Shown here piece by piece: positions 15,588-25,091 of a DNA stretch of 33,526 nt (position 1 is its first letter; every line of letters starts with the position of its first letter). A model generated the notes under the pieces. The model saw only the letters and a list, made by a program, of their open reading frames with translations. It was not told the origin of the DNA and made no database searches. Source of the DNA: Opitutaceae bacterium (lineage in GTDB: Bacteria > Verrucomicrobiota > Verrucomicrobiia > Opitutales > Opitutaceae); assembly GCA_026125215.1 (NCBI GenBank), contig JAHCLN010000022.1:1-33526 (forward strand), in the 5' to 3' direction. Position numbers and translations under genes: made by a program.

Positions 15588-16559
15588 ATGAAAACCCGCC
15601 TCATTTGCCTGGTATTGTGTTCCTGTAGTCTGGCATCGGCACAGATCACCTTCTCCACCGCCGGGTCGAGCTGGGGAGGGGGAGGGAGTTCCTTTCATGG
15701 CGATGGCACGGTCCCGAATCCGTTTCGCACTGACCTGACCCCGGACGGCAGCACGGCTTACGGCGCGATTTCCACCAGCGGCAGTCAGTTTATTTTTGGT
15801 TTCGCCAAGGAAGCGCCCAGCGGCACAGCCAGCTATGACCTGTCTCCCACGGATCTCTCCGCCGCCACCCCGCTGACCCTTGTCTTCACCGGCCTGAGCG
15901 CGCTGCCCCGTTACGTTGCCTACACGGGCGGGTCGTTGTCTGGCTATACCTTCAACAGCGGCACGGGCACGCTCACGATCCAGGCCAGCACCATCAACCC
16001 GGTGGCCTCAACTTCAGATGCCGCCGGCACTCTGCTTGGCTCCGCATTTGGCCTGATCATTGAAACGGGCGGCGACTATGATTTTCAGGGCGCGGTTTTC
16101 CGGACCGACGGCTTCTGGGGCGATCTCGCCCCGCTGAACAATTCGTATGCCGGTGATCTGCCTCTCGCAGGCATAAACTTCGACGGGGTGGATGGCGAAA
16201 ATGTAACGTTCGAGGCCTACCTGACCATCGGATTTCTGAACAGCATCGGCATTTTCACACCGGCTGATTGCGTGGCTTATCTCCAAAAGATCGGCGCGAA
16301 CAATCCCCTGGCCATCACCCGCCAACTGTTTGGCTATGGTGGCAGCGACCCCATGGTTGGGGGGGACTATACCTTTGGCGGCGACAGCACTTTTGATTTC
16401 AACGGCAGCGGCGCCGACGATTATCTGGTGGCAACCTACGAAAACGCCAGCTGGTCCCAGGCCAATATCGGCATCACCGCTGTGCCAGAACCGGCAACCT
16501 ATGCGCTGTTCGCAGGGCTGGGAACACTGGCGTTGGCCATCTGGCGGCGCCGCCGTTGA
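15588..16559 (+). CDS. PEP-CTERM sorting-domain secreted protein
   Basis: A 323-residue exported protein. ATG 15588 opens into a signal peptide (MKTRLICLVLCSCSLASAQ). The mature part is Gly/Ser/Thr-rich and beta-like, with no recognised enzyme motif. The last 25 residues (299-323) are a textbook PEP-CTERM signal: VPEPATYALF, a hydrophobic helix, then RRRR. Exosortase/EpsH normally recognises such signals in exopolysaccharide-producing Gram-negatives; no exosortase gene is in the window. The cysteine near FTPADCVAYLQ and the DFNGSGADDYLV segment are the only distinctive features of the body. Function unknown, probably extracellular or surface-associated. Confidence 0.9.
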   Translation: MKTRLICLVLCSCSLASAQITFSTAGSSWGGGGSSFHGDGTVPNPFRTDLTPDGSTAYGAISTSGSQFIFGFAKEAPSGTASYDLSPTDLSAATPLTLVFTGLSALPRYVAYTGGSLSGYTFNSGTGTLTIQASTINPVASTSDAAGTLLGSAFGLIIETGGDYDFQGAVFRTDGFWGDLAPLNNSYAGDLPLAGINFDGVDGENVTFEAYLTIGFLNSIGIFTPADCVAYLQKIGANNPLAITRQLFGYGGSDPMVGGDYTFGGDSTFDFNGSGADDYLVATYENASWSQANIGITAVPEPATYALFAGLGTLALAIWRRRR

Positions 16560-16579
16560 GCGCTGTCTGACGAGTGATT

Positions 16580-18667
16580 TCAGCCGCCGAAGTTCGGCTC
16601 GGCCAGCACCGGCGTGCCGCCGATGTGGCGGCTCAGCCAGCTCTGCACCTCCCAGTTCCAGTAGATCGAGTTCTGCGGCGTGAGGATCCAGTGGTTCTCG
16701 TCGGGGAAGATCACGAGCCGGGCGGACAGGCCCATTGCCTGGTAGATGCCGTAGAGGGCGGTGCCGTTCACGTAAGGCACGCGGTAGTCCTTCTCGCCAT
16801 GGATGATGAGCATGGGCGTCTTGAAGTTCTTGGCGTAGGTCGTGGGGTTGTTGCGCTGCATGCCCTCGGGATTGTCCCACGGATTGCCGCCCAGCACATG
16901 GCTGAAGCCGTAGGTGGTCGTGTCCGCGCCGTATTGGGTGATGAAATCGTTCACGCCGGCGTGGTTGATGATGCACGCGAAGCGGTCGGTGTGGCCCGCC
17001 ACCCACGCCGCCATGTAGCCGCCGTAGCTGGCGCCGGCCGCGGCGAGTTTGGTCGGATCGATGTTGGGGAAACGCGCGAGCAGATGGTCGGTGCTGCGCA
17101 GGATGTCCTCCAGCGGTTTCACGCCCCACTCGCCGATGATGCTCTGGCTGTAAGCCTGGCCGAAGCCGGTCGAGCCGTGGCGGTTGACCCAGGTCACGAC
17201 ATAGCCCGGCGCGGCAAACACATGGCCGTTCCAGCGGTAGCTCCAGGCATCGGCGACCATGGTGTGCGGTCCGCCGTGCATGAGTTGCACGAGCGGGTAG
17301 GTCTTCTGCGCATCGAAGCCCGGCGGCAGGTAGAGCCAGCCCTGCACGCGGTCGCCCGCCGCGCCCTCGAACCAGTATTCCTCGACCCGGCCGAAATCGA
17401 GCTGCGCGAGCAGGTCGGCGTTGAATTGCGTGATCTGGCGCGCCTCGCCCGTGGCGGGGTCGAGCACAAAGAGCTCGTCGGGCCGGCGGTTGTTATTGTT
17501 GAGGAAAGCCACCGTCGAACCGGCGACGCGCAGGCTGCCGGTGGAGCCGGCGCGATGCACGGCGGTGAACTCGCGGCCGTCGGCCGGCAGGCGGAAGAGC
17601 GCGACCACGCCCTTGTCCTCGGCGGTCACCCACAGGGTGGCTCCGTCCGGGGCGAAGGCGACGTTGCCGATGCTGTAGTCAAGATGGTCGGTGACCGGCG
17701 TGTTCTTCCCGGTGGCGAGGTCGTGGCGCCAGAGTTTGCTGAACTCGCCGTTGTAGTAGGAATCCTTGAGCCGTTTGAACACGAGGGTCTTTCCGTCGGG
17801 GGCGAAGACCGGCGAGCCGTCCGCGCCGGGGTTCTCCGGCGTGAGGTTGCGCAGGGTGCCCGAGCCGTCGGTCGGCACGAGGTAAACGTCGTTGTTGAGA
17901 TGGCCGCGGTAGGGCGGGGGCGTGGAGTTGATCGTCACGGCCACGAAGTCCCCGGCCGGGGAAACATCAAAACTCTGCTCGTTGCCCAACGTGAACAGGT
18001 GGCCAAACCCCGGCGTCAGGTCGCGAAACTCCTTGGTCGCCGTGTCCACGCGGATGAGCCGGTGGGCGAGCTTGTCGGTCAGCCATTGGTCCCAGAAGCG
18101 GAAGGCGCGGGCTTCGCTCACCTTGGCGGTCATCTTGGAATCCTTGCGGCGCTTGATCTCCTTGCGCATGGTGGCGAGGTCGCCGGCGGCCAGCGTGCCG
18201 GCCAGTTCGGGAATCACGCGGGTGAGGACCACGAGGCCCCGGCTGTCGGGCAGCCACTGGGGCGAACTCACGGCATAGGGCAGCTCGAGGATCTTCTCCG
18301 GCTCTCCGCCGTCGAGGCGCAGCACGTAGAGCGCGTTGGTCTCATCCTCGGCCCGCTTTGAGGTGAAGGCGATGCGGGCGCCGTCAGGGCTCCACGCCGG
18401 CGCACCGTCGGCCACCGGGGCGGTGGTCAGCCGGCGCACGGCCCCGGTGGCGAGATCGGCGAGCCACAGGTTCGTGGTGCTCTTGTTTTTTTCCACCGAC
18501 CATTCCTGCACGGTGAAGACCGCGCGCCCGCCATCCGGCGCGAGGGCGGGGGAGCCCAGGCGTTTCATCGCCCAGAGGTCCTGCGGGGTGATGGGGCGGA
18601 GGTCGGCGGCATTGGCCGCGAGGCCGCCGGCCAAGAGGCACAGAAGAAAGCAGCGGAGTAATTTCAT
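16580..18667 (-). CDS. Exported S9 family peptidase (prolyl oligopeptidase-like)
   Basis: A 695-residue serine peptidase with signal peptide (MKLLRCFLLCLLAGGLAANAA). Residues about 25-420 form a beta-propeller with repeated TolB/PD40-like blades (SPDGARIAFTSKR, FAPDGKTLVFKR, SPAGDFVAVTIN). The C-terminal alpha/beta hydrolase carries the triad S547 (GASYGGYMAAW), D627 (HGEKDYRVPY) and H659 (DENHWI). It is closest in style to acylaminoacyl or dipeptidyl peptidases of the S9C group, which trim oligopeptides in the periplasm. ATG 18667 was chosen for the signal peptide. It is convergent with the PEP-CTERM gene and divergent from the EF-hand gene. Confidence 0.92.
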   Translation of the reverse strand: MKLLRCFLLCLLAGGLAANAADLRPITPQDLWAMKRLGSPALAPDGGRAVFTVQEWSVEKNKSTTNLWLADLATGAVRRLTTAPVADGAPAWSPDGARIAFTSKRAEDETNALYVLRLDGGEPEKILELPYAVSSPQWLPDSRGLVVLTRVIPELAGTLAAGDLATMRKEIKRRKDSKMTAKVSEARAFRFWDQWLTDKLAHRLIRVDTATKEFRDLTPGFGHLFTLGNEQSFDVSPAGDFVAVTINSTPPPYRGHLNNDVYLVPTDGSGTLRNLTPENPGADGSPVFAPDGKTLVFKRLKDSYYNGEFSKLWRHDLATGKNTPVTDHLDYSIGNVAFAPDGATLWVTAEDKGVVALFRLPADGREFTAVHRAGSTGSLRVAGSTVAFLNNNNRRPDELFVLDPATGEARQITQFNADLLAQLDFGRVEEYWFEGAAGDRVQGWLYLPPGFDAQKTYPLVQLMHGGPHTMVADAWSYRWNGHVFAAPGYVVTWVNRHGSTGFGQAYSQSIIGEWGVKPLEDILRSTDHLLARFPNIDPTKLAAAGASYGGYMAAWVAGHTDRFACIINHAGVNDFITQYGADTTTYGFSHVLGGNPWDNPEGMQRNNPTTYAKNFKTPMLIIHGEKDYRVPYVNGTALYGIYQAMGLSARLVIFPDENHWILTPQNSIYWNWEVQSWLSRHIGGTPVLAEPNFGG

Positions 18668-18778
18668 GGGGTGAGCAAGGCCCGGATGACCGCCCGAGTC
18701 AAAGCCGGCCCGCGCACCCTTTATTCTGTTGCCAAGGGCCAAGGGCGGGAGGAATTTCGGCCCAGCTTCACCACCACC

Positions 18779-20968
18779 ATGACCTCCCCGGTTTCACCCC
18801 ACATCTGGAAGTTTTTCCGCACCGGCGGCATCGACCAGGTCTCGCTCGAATCCGCCGCCGATCTCCTCAATCTGCACCAACTTGACCAGAAGCTGTGGGT
18901 CGCCCTCAGCTGTCCGGTCAAGGGCACCGAAATTGATGAAAAAACCCTCGCGCTGATCGACACCGACGGTGACGGCCGCATCCGCGTGCCCGAGCTGCTG
19001 GCGGCCGTGAAATGGGCGGCCGCACTCCTCAAGGATCCGGCCGACCTGCTCAAGGGCAGCGACCAGCTGCCGCTCGCGGCGATCAACGAGGCCGCCCCCG
19101 GTGGCAAAGTGCTCATTTCCTCCGCGCGGCAGATCCTGCGCAGCCTCGGCAAAGGGAAGGACGCCGCCCTCACCACGGCCGACGCCGCCAACACCGCGGC
19201 GATCTTCGCGGCCAGCGTGCTCAACGGTTCCGGCGTCATTCCGCCCGAGGCGACGGAGGATCCGGCCACGCAAACGCTGATCAAGGAAATCATCGCCTGT
19301 CTCGGCGGGACCACCAGCCGCTCGGGCGCCACTGGCGTGACCGCCGCCCAGATTGACACCTTCTTCGCCGACCTTGCGGCCTACACCGCGTGGGTCGAGC
19401 AGAGCGGCACCAAGGACATCGCCGTGCTCGGCGACGCCACGGCCGCGGCGTGCAGCGCCATCCGGGCCGTCCGCCCCAAGGTGGAGGACTACTTCGCCCG
19501 CTGCCGGCTCGCCGCCTTCGACGCGCGGGCCATCGCCGCGCTCAACCGCAGCGAAACCGAATACCTCGATATCGCCGCGAAGGACCTGAAACTCTCCGCC
19601 GAGGAGGTCGCCGCCTTCCCGCTCGCCCGCATCGAGTCGAGCCAGCTGCTCCCGCTGCTGGAGGGCATCAACCCCGCCTGGGCCGCCGCGCTGGCCACGC
19701 TCCACCGCACCGCTGTCACGCCGATCTTCGGCGCCGGCAAGGTAGCCCTCAGCGCCGCCGACTGGGCCGAACTCACCGCCAAGTTCGCCGCCTACGAAAC
19801 GTGGCTCGGCGGCAAGGCCGGCTCCGCCGTGGAAAAACTCGGCCTGCCGCGCGCCAAGGAAATCCTCGCCGGCAACGGCAAGGCCGCCCTCGCCGAGCTC
19901 GTGGCGAAGGACAAGGCGCTCGAGCCCGAGTTCAAGGCCATCAGCGACGTCGAACGCCTCGCCCGTTACCACCGCGACCTGCGGGCGCTGCTGCACAACT
20001 ACGTCAACTTCGCCGACTTCTTCTCACGCGACCGTCTGGCCGTCTTTCAGGCGGGCACGCTCTACCTCGACAGCCGCGCCACCGAGCTCTGCGTGCGCGT
20101 GGACAACCCCGCCGCCCACGCGACCCTGGCGGCGATGAGCAAGGCCTACATCGCCTACGTCGAATGCAAACGCCCGGGCGGCGAGGTCATGCAGGTCGCC
20201 GCCTGTTTCACGCAGGGCGACAGCGATTACCTCTTCGTCGGCCGCCACGGCATCTTCTACGACCGCAAGGGCCGCGACTGGGATGCCACCATCACCAAGC
20301 TCATCGACAACCCCATCAGCGTGCGGCAGGCCTTCTGGTCGCCCTACAAGAAATTTGTGCGCTTCATCGAGGAGCAGGTGGCCAAGCGCGCCGCCGCCGC
20401 GGACAGCGCCGCCACCAGCCGCCTCGAATCGGCCGCCGCCAGCACCGTGGACACCGCGGCCGCCGGCAAGCCGGCCGCGACCCCGGCCAAGCCCAAGTTC
20501 GAGGTCGGCACCGTCGCCGCCCTCGGCGTCGGTATCGGCGCCATCGGCACGCTGCTCGGCGGCTTTGTGGCCGGCTTCATGGGCCTCGGCATCTTCATGC
20601 CGCTGGGCATCCTCGGCATCATGCTCGCCATCTCCGGCCCCTCGATGCTCATCGCGTGGCTGAAGCTGCGGCAGCGCAACCTCGGCCCCATCCTCGACGC
20701 CAACGGCTGGGCCATCAACGGCCGCGTGAAGATCAACATGCCGCTCGGCGCCGCGCTCACCGAACAGGCCCGGCTGCCGAAGAACTCCACGCGCACGCTG
20801 GATGATCCCTACGCCGGCAAGGCCAGTCCGTGGCGGTTCTGGATCCTGCTCGGCCTGCTGCTGGTGCTCGCCGCCGGCTACATCCGGTTCGATCACAACC
20901 GCCGGGGCCACTACTTCTGGCAGGAACCGCCGCCGCCCGCAGCGCCCGCCCCTGAAACCGGTGGTTGA
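18779..20968 (+). CDS. Large uncharacterised EF-hand protein with C-terminal membrane segments
   Basis: A 729-residue protein from ATG 18779; the open frame upstream is non-conserved leader. Residues 61-72 (DTDGDGRIRVPE) match the canonical EF-hand calcium loop, D61, D63, D65, G66, I68 and E72. A long Ala-rich helical region follows to about 590, with KKFVRFIEEQVAKRAAAADSA and a low-complexity Ala/Pro linker. Two closely spaced hydrophobic segments come next (VAALGVGIGAIGTLLGGF, FMPLGILGIMLAI), then LGPILDANGWAINGRVKINMPLGAALT and a final membrane helix WRFWILLGLLLVLAAGYI. No signal peptide is apparent. I do not recognise a named function. A calcium-responsive membrane protein is plausible from the motif alone. 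Confidence 0.85.
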   Translation: MTSPVSPHIWKFFRTGGIDQVSLESAADLLNLHQLDQKLWVALSCPVKGTEIDEKTLALIDTDGDGRIRVPELLAAVKWAAALLKDPADLLKGSDQLPLAAINEAAPGGKVLISSARQILRSLGKGKDAALTTADAANTAAIFAASVLNGSGVIPPEATEDPATQTLIKEIIACLGGTTSRSGATGVTAAQIDTFFADLAAYTAWVEQSGTKDIAVLGDATAAACSAIRAVRPKVEDYFARCRLAAFDARAIAALNRSETEYLDIAAKDLKLSAEEVAAFPLARIESSQLLPLLEGINPAWAAALATLHRTAVTPIFGAGKVALSAADWAELTAKFAAYETWLGGKAGSAVEKLGLPRAKEILAGNGKAALAELVAKDKALEPEFKAISDVERLARYHRDLRALLHNYVNFADFFSRDRLAVFQAGTLYLDSRATELCVRVDNPAAHATLAAMSKAYIAYVECKRPGGEVMQVAACFTQGDSDYLFVGRHGIFYDRKGRDWDATITKLIDNPISVRQAFWSPYKKFVRFIEEQVAKRAAAADSAATSRLESAAASTVDTAAAGKPAATPAKPKFEVGTVAALGVGIGAIGTLLGGFVAGFMGLGIFMPLGILGIMLAISGPSMLIAWLKLRQRNLGPILDANGWAINGRVKINMPLGAALTEQARLPKNSTRTLDDPYAGKASPWRFWILLGLLLVLAAGYIRFDHNRRGHYFWQEPPPPAAPAPETGG

Positions 20969-21020
20969 GCAAAAGTCATCCTCGCCGAGACCCCGGCGGA
21001 CTTTCTAGCCTGCCGGGCTC

Positions 21021-21533
21021 ATGTCTCCCGTCTTGCGTCTCAGCCTGCTCGGCCTGCTCGCGGTCGCCCTCCTGATCGCGGGCATCCAGCTTGCCCTGCC
21101 CAAGGCCCGGTTGCCGGCCCAGGCCTTCGCCATGTTGGACGACGCCTCCCTGGTCGTGGTCGCCGAACCGGGCGATGGTTTCTACGGACTTGAGACCAGC
21201 GCCAAAAGCCGCTGGTCGTGGTCGGGCGGCGAGGCCGTGATGGTGCTGCGCCGCGCCGGCCGGGATGCCGCTCCCCGCACGCTGCGGTTGCAGATGCTGA
21301 TCCACAGCATCGCGCCGCGGGTCGTCACCATCCGCCACGGAGATTTCATCCTCTGGCGCGGACCGGTGGAGGCGCGCCGCACGCCGGTGGAGATTCCGCT
21401 CTTCACGTTCACCGGACCGAAGGTCGAGCTGGTTTTCAGCAGCGACCGGCCCGGCGAGCTGCGCGCCGACGGCGGTGATCCCCGGCCGCTGGCCTTCGCG
21501 CTCTACGATCTGGAAATTACCCGGGCGGACTGA
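21021..21533 (+). CDS. Small membrane-anchored protein of unknown function
   Basis: A 170-residue protein with one N-terminal hydrophobic segment (LSLLGLLAVALLIAGIQLAL), either an uncleaved anchor or a signal peptide. The rest is predicted beta-rich: GFYGLETSAKSRWSWSGGEAVMVLRR, RTLRLQMLIHSI and PLFTFTGPKVELVFSSDRPGEL, ending ALYDLEI. The W-S-W-S-G-G and FYGLE patterns resemble accessory beta-sandwich domains seen in bacterial cell-surface glycan proteins, but the resemblance is only impressionistic. It follows the EF-hand gene by 52 bp on the same strand and could be co-transcribed. Confidence 0.75.
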   Translation: MSPVLRLSLLGLLAVALLIAGIQLALPKARLPAQAFAMLDDASLVVVAEPGDGFYGLETSAKSRWSWSGGEAVMVLRRAGRDAAPRTLRLQMLIHSIAPRVVTIRHGDFILWRGPVEARRTPVEIPLFTFTGPKVELVFSSDRPGELRADGGDPRPLAFALYDLEITRAD

Positions 21534-21548
21534 GGTCCGGCGGGGGTT

Positions 21549-22250
21549 TTACCGCGCTTCGATCCACTCCGGCGAAGCGTATTGCTCCGTCAGCCCCTCG
21601 AACTCGTGCTCGGCCCATTCCGGCCAGGGTTGCGGCGCGGCCTCGGCCTTCAGCGCGGCCGCCAGCGTCTCCGCCAAATCATCCTGAAACCGCGCCCAGT
21701 CCACGGCGGCCCGCACCGCCGGCCGCCAAAGCGAACCCTGGAAGAGAAGGCCGCGCTTGTTGCGCTTCTGTGCCGCGCCCGCGATTTTGGCCCCGGTCTC
21801 GCGGTGAATCACATCGTGCGGCTCGGCCCGCTGGAAACACACCCCGGATGCCGCCGTATCCTCCGTCTCCGCGGGCTGCAACGCCGCCGCCACGCCCTGC
21901 CGGCGCAAGGCCGCCGCGAGCGCCTCGTGCACCAGCCGGTAGCTTTCGGTCGCCCGCAGCTCCTCGGCGGGATGGCCACGCGGAATCACCAGCGCATAGG
22001 TCCAGTCCTCGCGATGATCCACCAGGCCGCCGCCGGTGGGCCGGCGACAGAGTTCGACCGGTTCGCCCGGCGGCAGCCGGTCGCGGACGAACGCGATTTT
22101 CTGGCTGTAGCCGAAGGTGAACGCCGGGCGGTGCCAGCCGTAGTGCCGGAAACGCACGGCCGGGAGGGGATAGCGCTGCAGCAGGAGAAAATCGGCGGCC
22201 ATGTTGGCCGCGGCAGAATCGGTGCGGTCGGGCAACAGGTGCAGTTTCAT
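21549..22250 (-). CDS. Lipoate/octanoate protein transferase (LplA/LipM-like)
   Basis: A 233-residue member of the biotin/lipoyl protein ligase fold. ATG 22250 gives MKLHLLPDRTDSAAANMAADFLLL, the expected N-terminal strand-helix. RRPTGGGLVDH (69-79) is the lipoyl-binding loop and K155 in AKIAGAAQ the conserved lysine. C138 in SGVCFQRAEPHDVIH occupies the region where LipM-type octanoyltransferases have their catalytic cysteine, so octanoyl transfer is as likely as ATP-dependent lipoate ligation. It acts in the cytosol on lipoyl domains or GcvH. It is the last gene of a minus run after the histidine kinase, with a 29-bp gap. Confidence 0.86.
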   Translation of the reverse strand: MKLHLLPDRTDSAAANMAADFLLLQRYPLPAVRFRHYGWHRPAFTFGYSQKIAFVRDRLPPGEPVELCRRPTGGGLVDHREDWTYALVIPRGHPAEELRATESYRLVHEALAAALRRQGVAAALQPAETEDTAASGVCFQRAEPHDVIHRETGAKIAGAAQKRNKRGLLFQGSLWRPAVRAAVDWARFQDDLAETLAAALKAEAAPQPWPEWAEHEFEGLTEQYASPEWIEAR

Positions 22251-22279
22251 GGGCAGGCAACCTTTCCCGTCATCCGGGC

Positions 22280-23839
22280 TCAGGCGTCGAGCAGCTTGCG
22301 CGCAGTGCGGAGGAGTTCGCTCAGCGCAAAGGGTTTGGGCAGCGAGGCCTGATGTTCGGGCGCCAGCCAGGCCAGGGTCTGCGGATCGTTCTGGTTGCAA
22401 AGGTTGAGCAGGCGCAGGGCGGGCTGGTGCATGTAGATCGAACGGGCCAGTTTTTCGCCGTCGCCGGCGAGGTTGACGATGAGCAGTTCAACCTGGCGCG
22501 TCTGGCCGCGCAGACCGGCGGCGGCTTCCGCGGGCTGCCGCGCCTCGATCACGCGGTAGCCCTCGGCAGCCAGCATGCCGGCGATCATCTTGCCCAGCAC
22601 CGCGTCCTCCTCGACGAGGAGAATGGTTTCGTGCCGGCGCCGGACCGGTGGAGGCACGGGGACAAACGGCGAGGCGGAGTTGCGGCGGTCCACAGGCTCG
22701 CGCACGGCGGGCAGCAGGATCTCGAACGTGGTGCCGGCGCCGGGCTCGCTGCGCACGGTGATGAAGCCGCCGCTCTGCTGCACCACGCCGTGGACCATGG
22801 CGAGCCCCAGACCGGTGCCCTGGCCTTCGGGTTTGGTGGTGAAAAACGGCTCGAACAGGTGCTTCCGCACCTCTTCGTCCATGCCGGTGCCATTGTCGCT
22901 GACCGTGACCACGACGTAGCGGCCGGGCGGGGTGTCGGTGAGCCGGCGGTTCTGCGCCAGCTTGATCTCCCGGTTGGCGGTGCCGATGACCACGCGGCCG
23001 CTCGCACGCAGCGCGTCCCGGGCGTTGATGGTGAGGTTGACCAGCACCTGCTGAAACTGGGCAGGGTCCGTGCGCACGTTGCCGAGGTCCGGCGCCAGCT
23101 CCAGCACCAGCTGGCCGGTGCCGCCCAACAGGCGGCCGAGAATGCCGGCGTTGTCGCGGATCACCTGGTTGAGGTCCGTCACGCGGGCGTCCATGGGCTG
23201 GCGCCGGCCGAAGGCGAGGAGCTGGCGGGTGAGGGCGGCGGCCTTGCGGCCGGCCTTGTGGATCTCGTTCACCTCGTGCAGGGCCCGCGGCATCTCGGCG
23301 ACCTGCGCCGCCAGCATCTCGCAGTAGCCGTTGATGACGGAGATGAGGTTGTTGAAATCGTGCGCCACGCCGCCGGCCAGCCGGCCCACGGCGTCGAGCC
23401 GCTGCGCGTGCATCAGCGCCTCCTGCAGGTTACGCTTTTCGGTCATGTCGCGGTAGCTCGCGACGATATGCCGCCGCCCGCCCGTCGCAGGCATGCGGCT
23501 GAAGCTCCACGCGGCGTAGAGGGTCGTGCCGTCCTTGCGCACCAGGTAGCCCTCGCCGGTCAGGATGCCGGCCGGGCGTTTCGCGCGCAGCCAGCGATGC
23601 AGGCGTTCGCGGTCCGGTTTCTCGCCGTGCAACTGCTCCAAAGTCCGGCCTGCCAGTTCGGCCGGCGTGCAGCCGGTCATCGCGCAAAACCGCGGGTTGG
23701 TGCAGACGAGGCTTAGTCCGCCCCGTGGCCGCGGCTCCGCGATGAATACTCCTTCGCCCAGCGCCTGCAAGGCGGCCGCCTGCAGGCTGGCGTCGGGCAG
23801 CGCCCGCGCCGGGCGGCGGGATCGGGCCGGGCGTTTCAC
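22280..23839 (-). CDS. PAS-domain hybrid histidine kinase with degenerate receiver
   Basis: A 519-residue soluble signalling kinase. GTG 23839 overlaps the pdxH stop (GTGA); a much longer open frame merely shadows pdxH. A PAS domain occupies about 20-135 ([11 protein letters not shown]...[11 protein letters not shown]...[11 protein letters not shown]). The dimerisation/phosphoacceptor helix has H160 in [10 protein letters not shown]. The ATPase domain has N-box N272, [18 protein letters not shown] and [11 protein letters not shown]. The C-terminal receiver (about 400-519) keeps the acidic pair VEEDA and Lys in LPKPF, but the phosphoacceptor aspartate is N456 (LLIVNLA). Without it the receiver probably cannot be phosphorylated and may act as a binding or inhibitory domain. 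No partner regulator is adjacent. The input signal is unknown. Confidence 0.9.
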   Translation of the reverse strand: MKRPARSRRPARALPDASLQAAALQALGEGVFIAEPRPRGGLSLVCTNPRFCAMTGCTPAELAGRTLEQLHGEKPDRERLHRWLRAKRPAGILTGEGYLVRKDGTTLYAAWSFSRMPATGGRRHIVASYRDMTEKRNLQEALMHAQRLDAVGRLAGGVAHDFNNLISVINGYCEMLAAQVAEMPRALHEVNEIHKAGRKAAALTRQLLAFGRRQPMDARVTDLNQVIRDNAGILGRLLGGTGQLVLELAPDLGNVRTDPAQFQQVLVNLTINARDALRASGRVVIGTANREIKLAQNRRLTDTPPGRYVVVTVSDNGTGMDEEVRKHLFEPFFTTKPEGQGTGLGLAMVHGVVQQSGGFITVRSEPGAGTTFEILLPAVREPVDRRNSASPFVPVPPPVRRRHETILLVEEDAVLGKMIAGMLAAEGYRVIEARQPAEAAAGLRGQTRQVELLIVNLAGDGEKLARSIYMHQPALRLLNLCNQNDPQTLAWLAPEHQASLPKPFALSELLRTARKLLDA

Positions 23840-24474
23840 GGGGCCAGCCGTTCCACGCTCCAGCCGCCGTCCGCCTCGCGGCGGTAGCGCAACCGGTCGT
23901 GCAGCCGGCTCCGCCGGCCCTGCCAGAACTCCACGGTCTCGGGGTTGAGCCGGTAGCCGCCCCAATGCGGGGGTAGCGGCACCACCTGCCCCGCATATTT
24001 TCTTTCCACCGCCTTCAGTCCGTCCTCCAGCGCCGCGCGGCCGGAGACGATCGAGCTTTGCTGCGACACCCACGCGCCGAGCTGGCTCGCATGCGGCCGG
24101 CTGTGAAAATAAGCCTCGGACTCCTCGCGCGTGACCTTGGTGAGCGGCCCTTCGATGATCACCTGCCGCTCGATCGCCACCCACGGAAAAACCAGCGCCG
24201 CGCGCGGGTTGGCCTCCAGCTCGCGGCCCTTGCGGCTTTCGTAGTTGGTGTAAAAAACGAAGCCGCGGCCGTCCATGCCCTTGAGCAGCACCGTGCGCGC
24301 CGAAGGCCGGCCGTCGCGCGTGGCGGTGGCCAGCGTCATCGCATTGGGCTCGGGAATCTTGGCCGCCTGAGCCTCCTGAAACCACTTGTCGAACTGCCGG
24401 AAAGGATCCTTCGCGAGGTCCTTCTCCTTCAATCCGGCGAGACTGTAGTCTTTTCTGAGTTCGGCCAGGGACAT
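23836..24474 (-). CDS. pdxH: Pyridoxine/pyridoxamine 5'-phosphate oxidase
   Basis: A 212-residue FMN enzyme making pyridoxal 5'-phosphate. The sequence matches the family throughout: [10 protein letters not shown] at the start, [43 protein letters not shown] (FMN site), [14 protein letters not shown], and the C-terminal signature [17 protein letters not shown]...W.VERLAP. Length is normal. The stop overlaps the start of the histidine kinase by four bases, an unusual operon partner. The upstream cupin gene ends 40 bp before its start on the same strand. Confidence 0.95.
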   Translation of the reverse strand: MSLAELRKDYSLAGLKEKDLAKDPFRQFDKWFQEAQAAKIPEPNAMTLATATRDGRPSARTVLLKGMDGRGFVFYTNYESRKGRELEANPRAALVFPWVAIERQVIIEGPLTKVTREESEAYFHSRPHASQLGAWVSQQSSIVSGRAALEDGLKAVERKYAGQVVPLPPHWGGYRLNPETVEFWQGRRSRLHDRLRYRREADGGWSVERLAP

Positions 24475-24514
24475 GATGGCCGACGCTGACCCGGGCGGGC
24501 GGCACTGTCAAAAA

Positions 24515-25003
24515 TCATCTCGTCAACGCCCGGATGATCTCCGCCGCGGTCGGAAACGCCGCGGTCAAGGTCTCCCTTGGTCCAGCCTCCCAGTCGCGTT
24601 CATCCCAAGCCGGCGCAAGGGTGCAGCCCAACAGCGCCCACCCCTGCCGATGGCCGGCAGCCAGCCGCGCGCCCTGCCAGACGCCGCCCGGGACGACCAA
24701 CTGGGGGGTTTCTTCGCCGTCCACCGCCGGCCCCAGCCGGGTGCGGCGGATGCCGCCGTCCTTGGGATCGAGCTGCACGTGCTCCACGGCATCGCCGGCA
24801 AGAAAGTGCCAGACTTCGTCCGTCCGCAGCCGATGCAGGGCCGAAAAATCCTCCGGCGTCATCAGGTAAAGGATCGCCGAGCCCAGCGGTCGGCCCGCGG
24901 CATCGCGCTCCGGGCTCAGCCAGGTTTGCCGGAAAAAGCCGCCCTCGCCGGGCAGCCGTTGCAACCCGAAGCGGGCGATCAGGCGGGCGGCGGAGTCGTT
25001 CAT
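24515..25003 (-). CDS. Cupin domain protein, DUF985 type
   Basis: A 162-residue single-domain cupin. The family pattern is recognisable: LPGEGGFFRQTW, SAILYLMTPEDFSALHRLRTDEVWHFLAGDAVEHVQLDP, then VVPGGVWQGARL and WALLGCTLAPAWDERDWEAG. The His residues of the two cupin motifs (HRL and WHFL) could hold a metal. The biochemical role of this family is not established in general. ATG 25003 was chosen because conserved sequence starts there. It is divergent from the TSUP permease gene, with 70 to 88 bp between starts. Confidence 0.83.
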   Translation of the reverse strand: MNDSAARLIARFGLQRLPGEGGFFRQTWLSPERDAAGRPLGSAILYLMTPEDFSALHRLRTDEVWHFLAGDAVEHVQLDPKDGGIRRTRLGPAVDGEETPQLVVPGGVWQGARLAAGHRQGWALLGCTLAPAWDERDWEAGPRETLTAAFPTAAEIIRALTR

Positions 25004-25091
25004 GCCCGCATTGGAGCCCGGCGCCGGCTGCAAGGCCACCCGGTTTTTATCCGCGCTTCCGTTCCCGAGGGGGATGCCCGATGCTGTCCCG

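Noticed and set aside
16574..18361. 595-codon plus-strand open frame opposite the S9 peptidase
   Set aside because: Antisense shadow of a gene with a complete signal peptide and Ser-Asp-His triad; no domain recognised in the antisense translation.
23840..24511. Extension of the histidine kinase frame into pdxH (a 743-codon frame)
   Set aside because: The extra sequence is the out-of-frame reading of pdxH; the GTG at 23839 in a GTGA overlap gives a normal PAS-kinase start.
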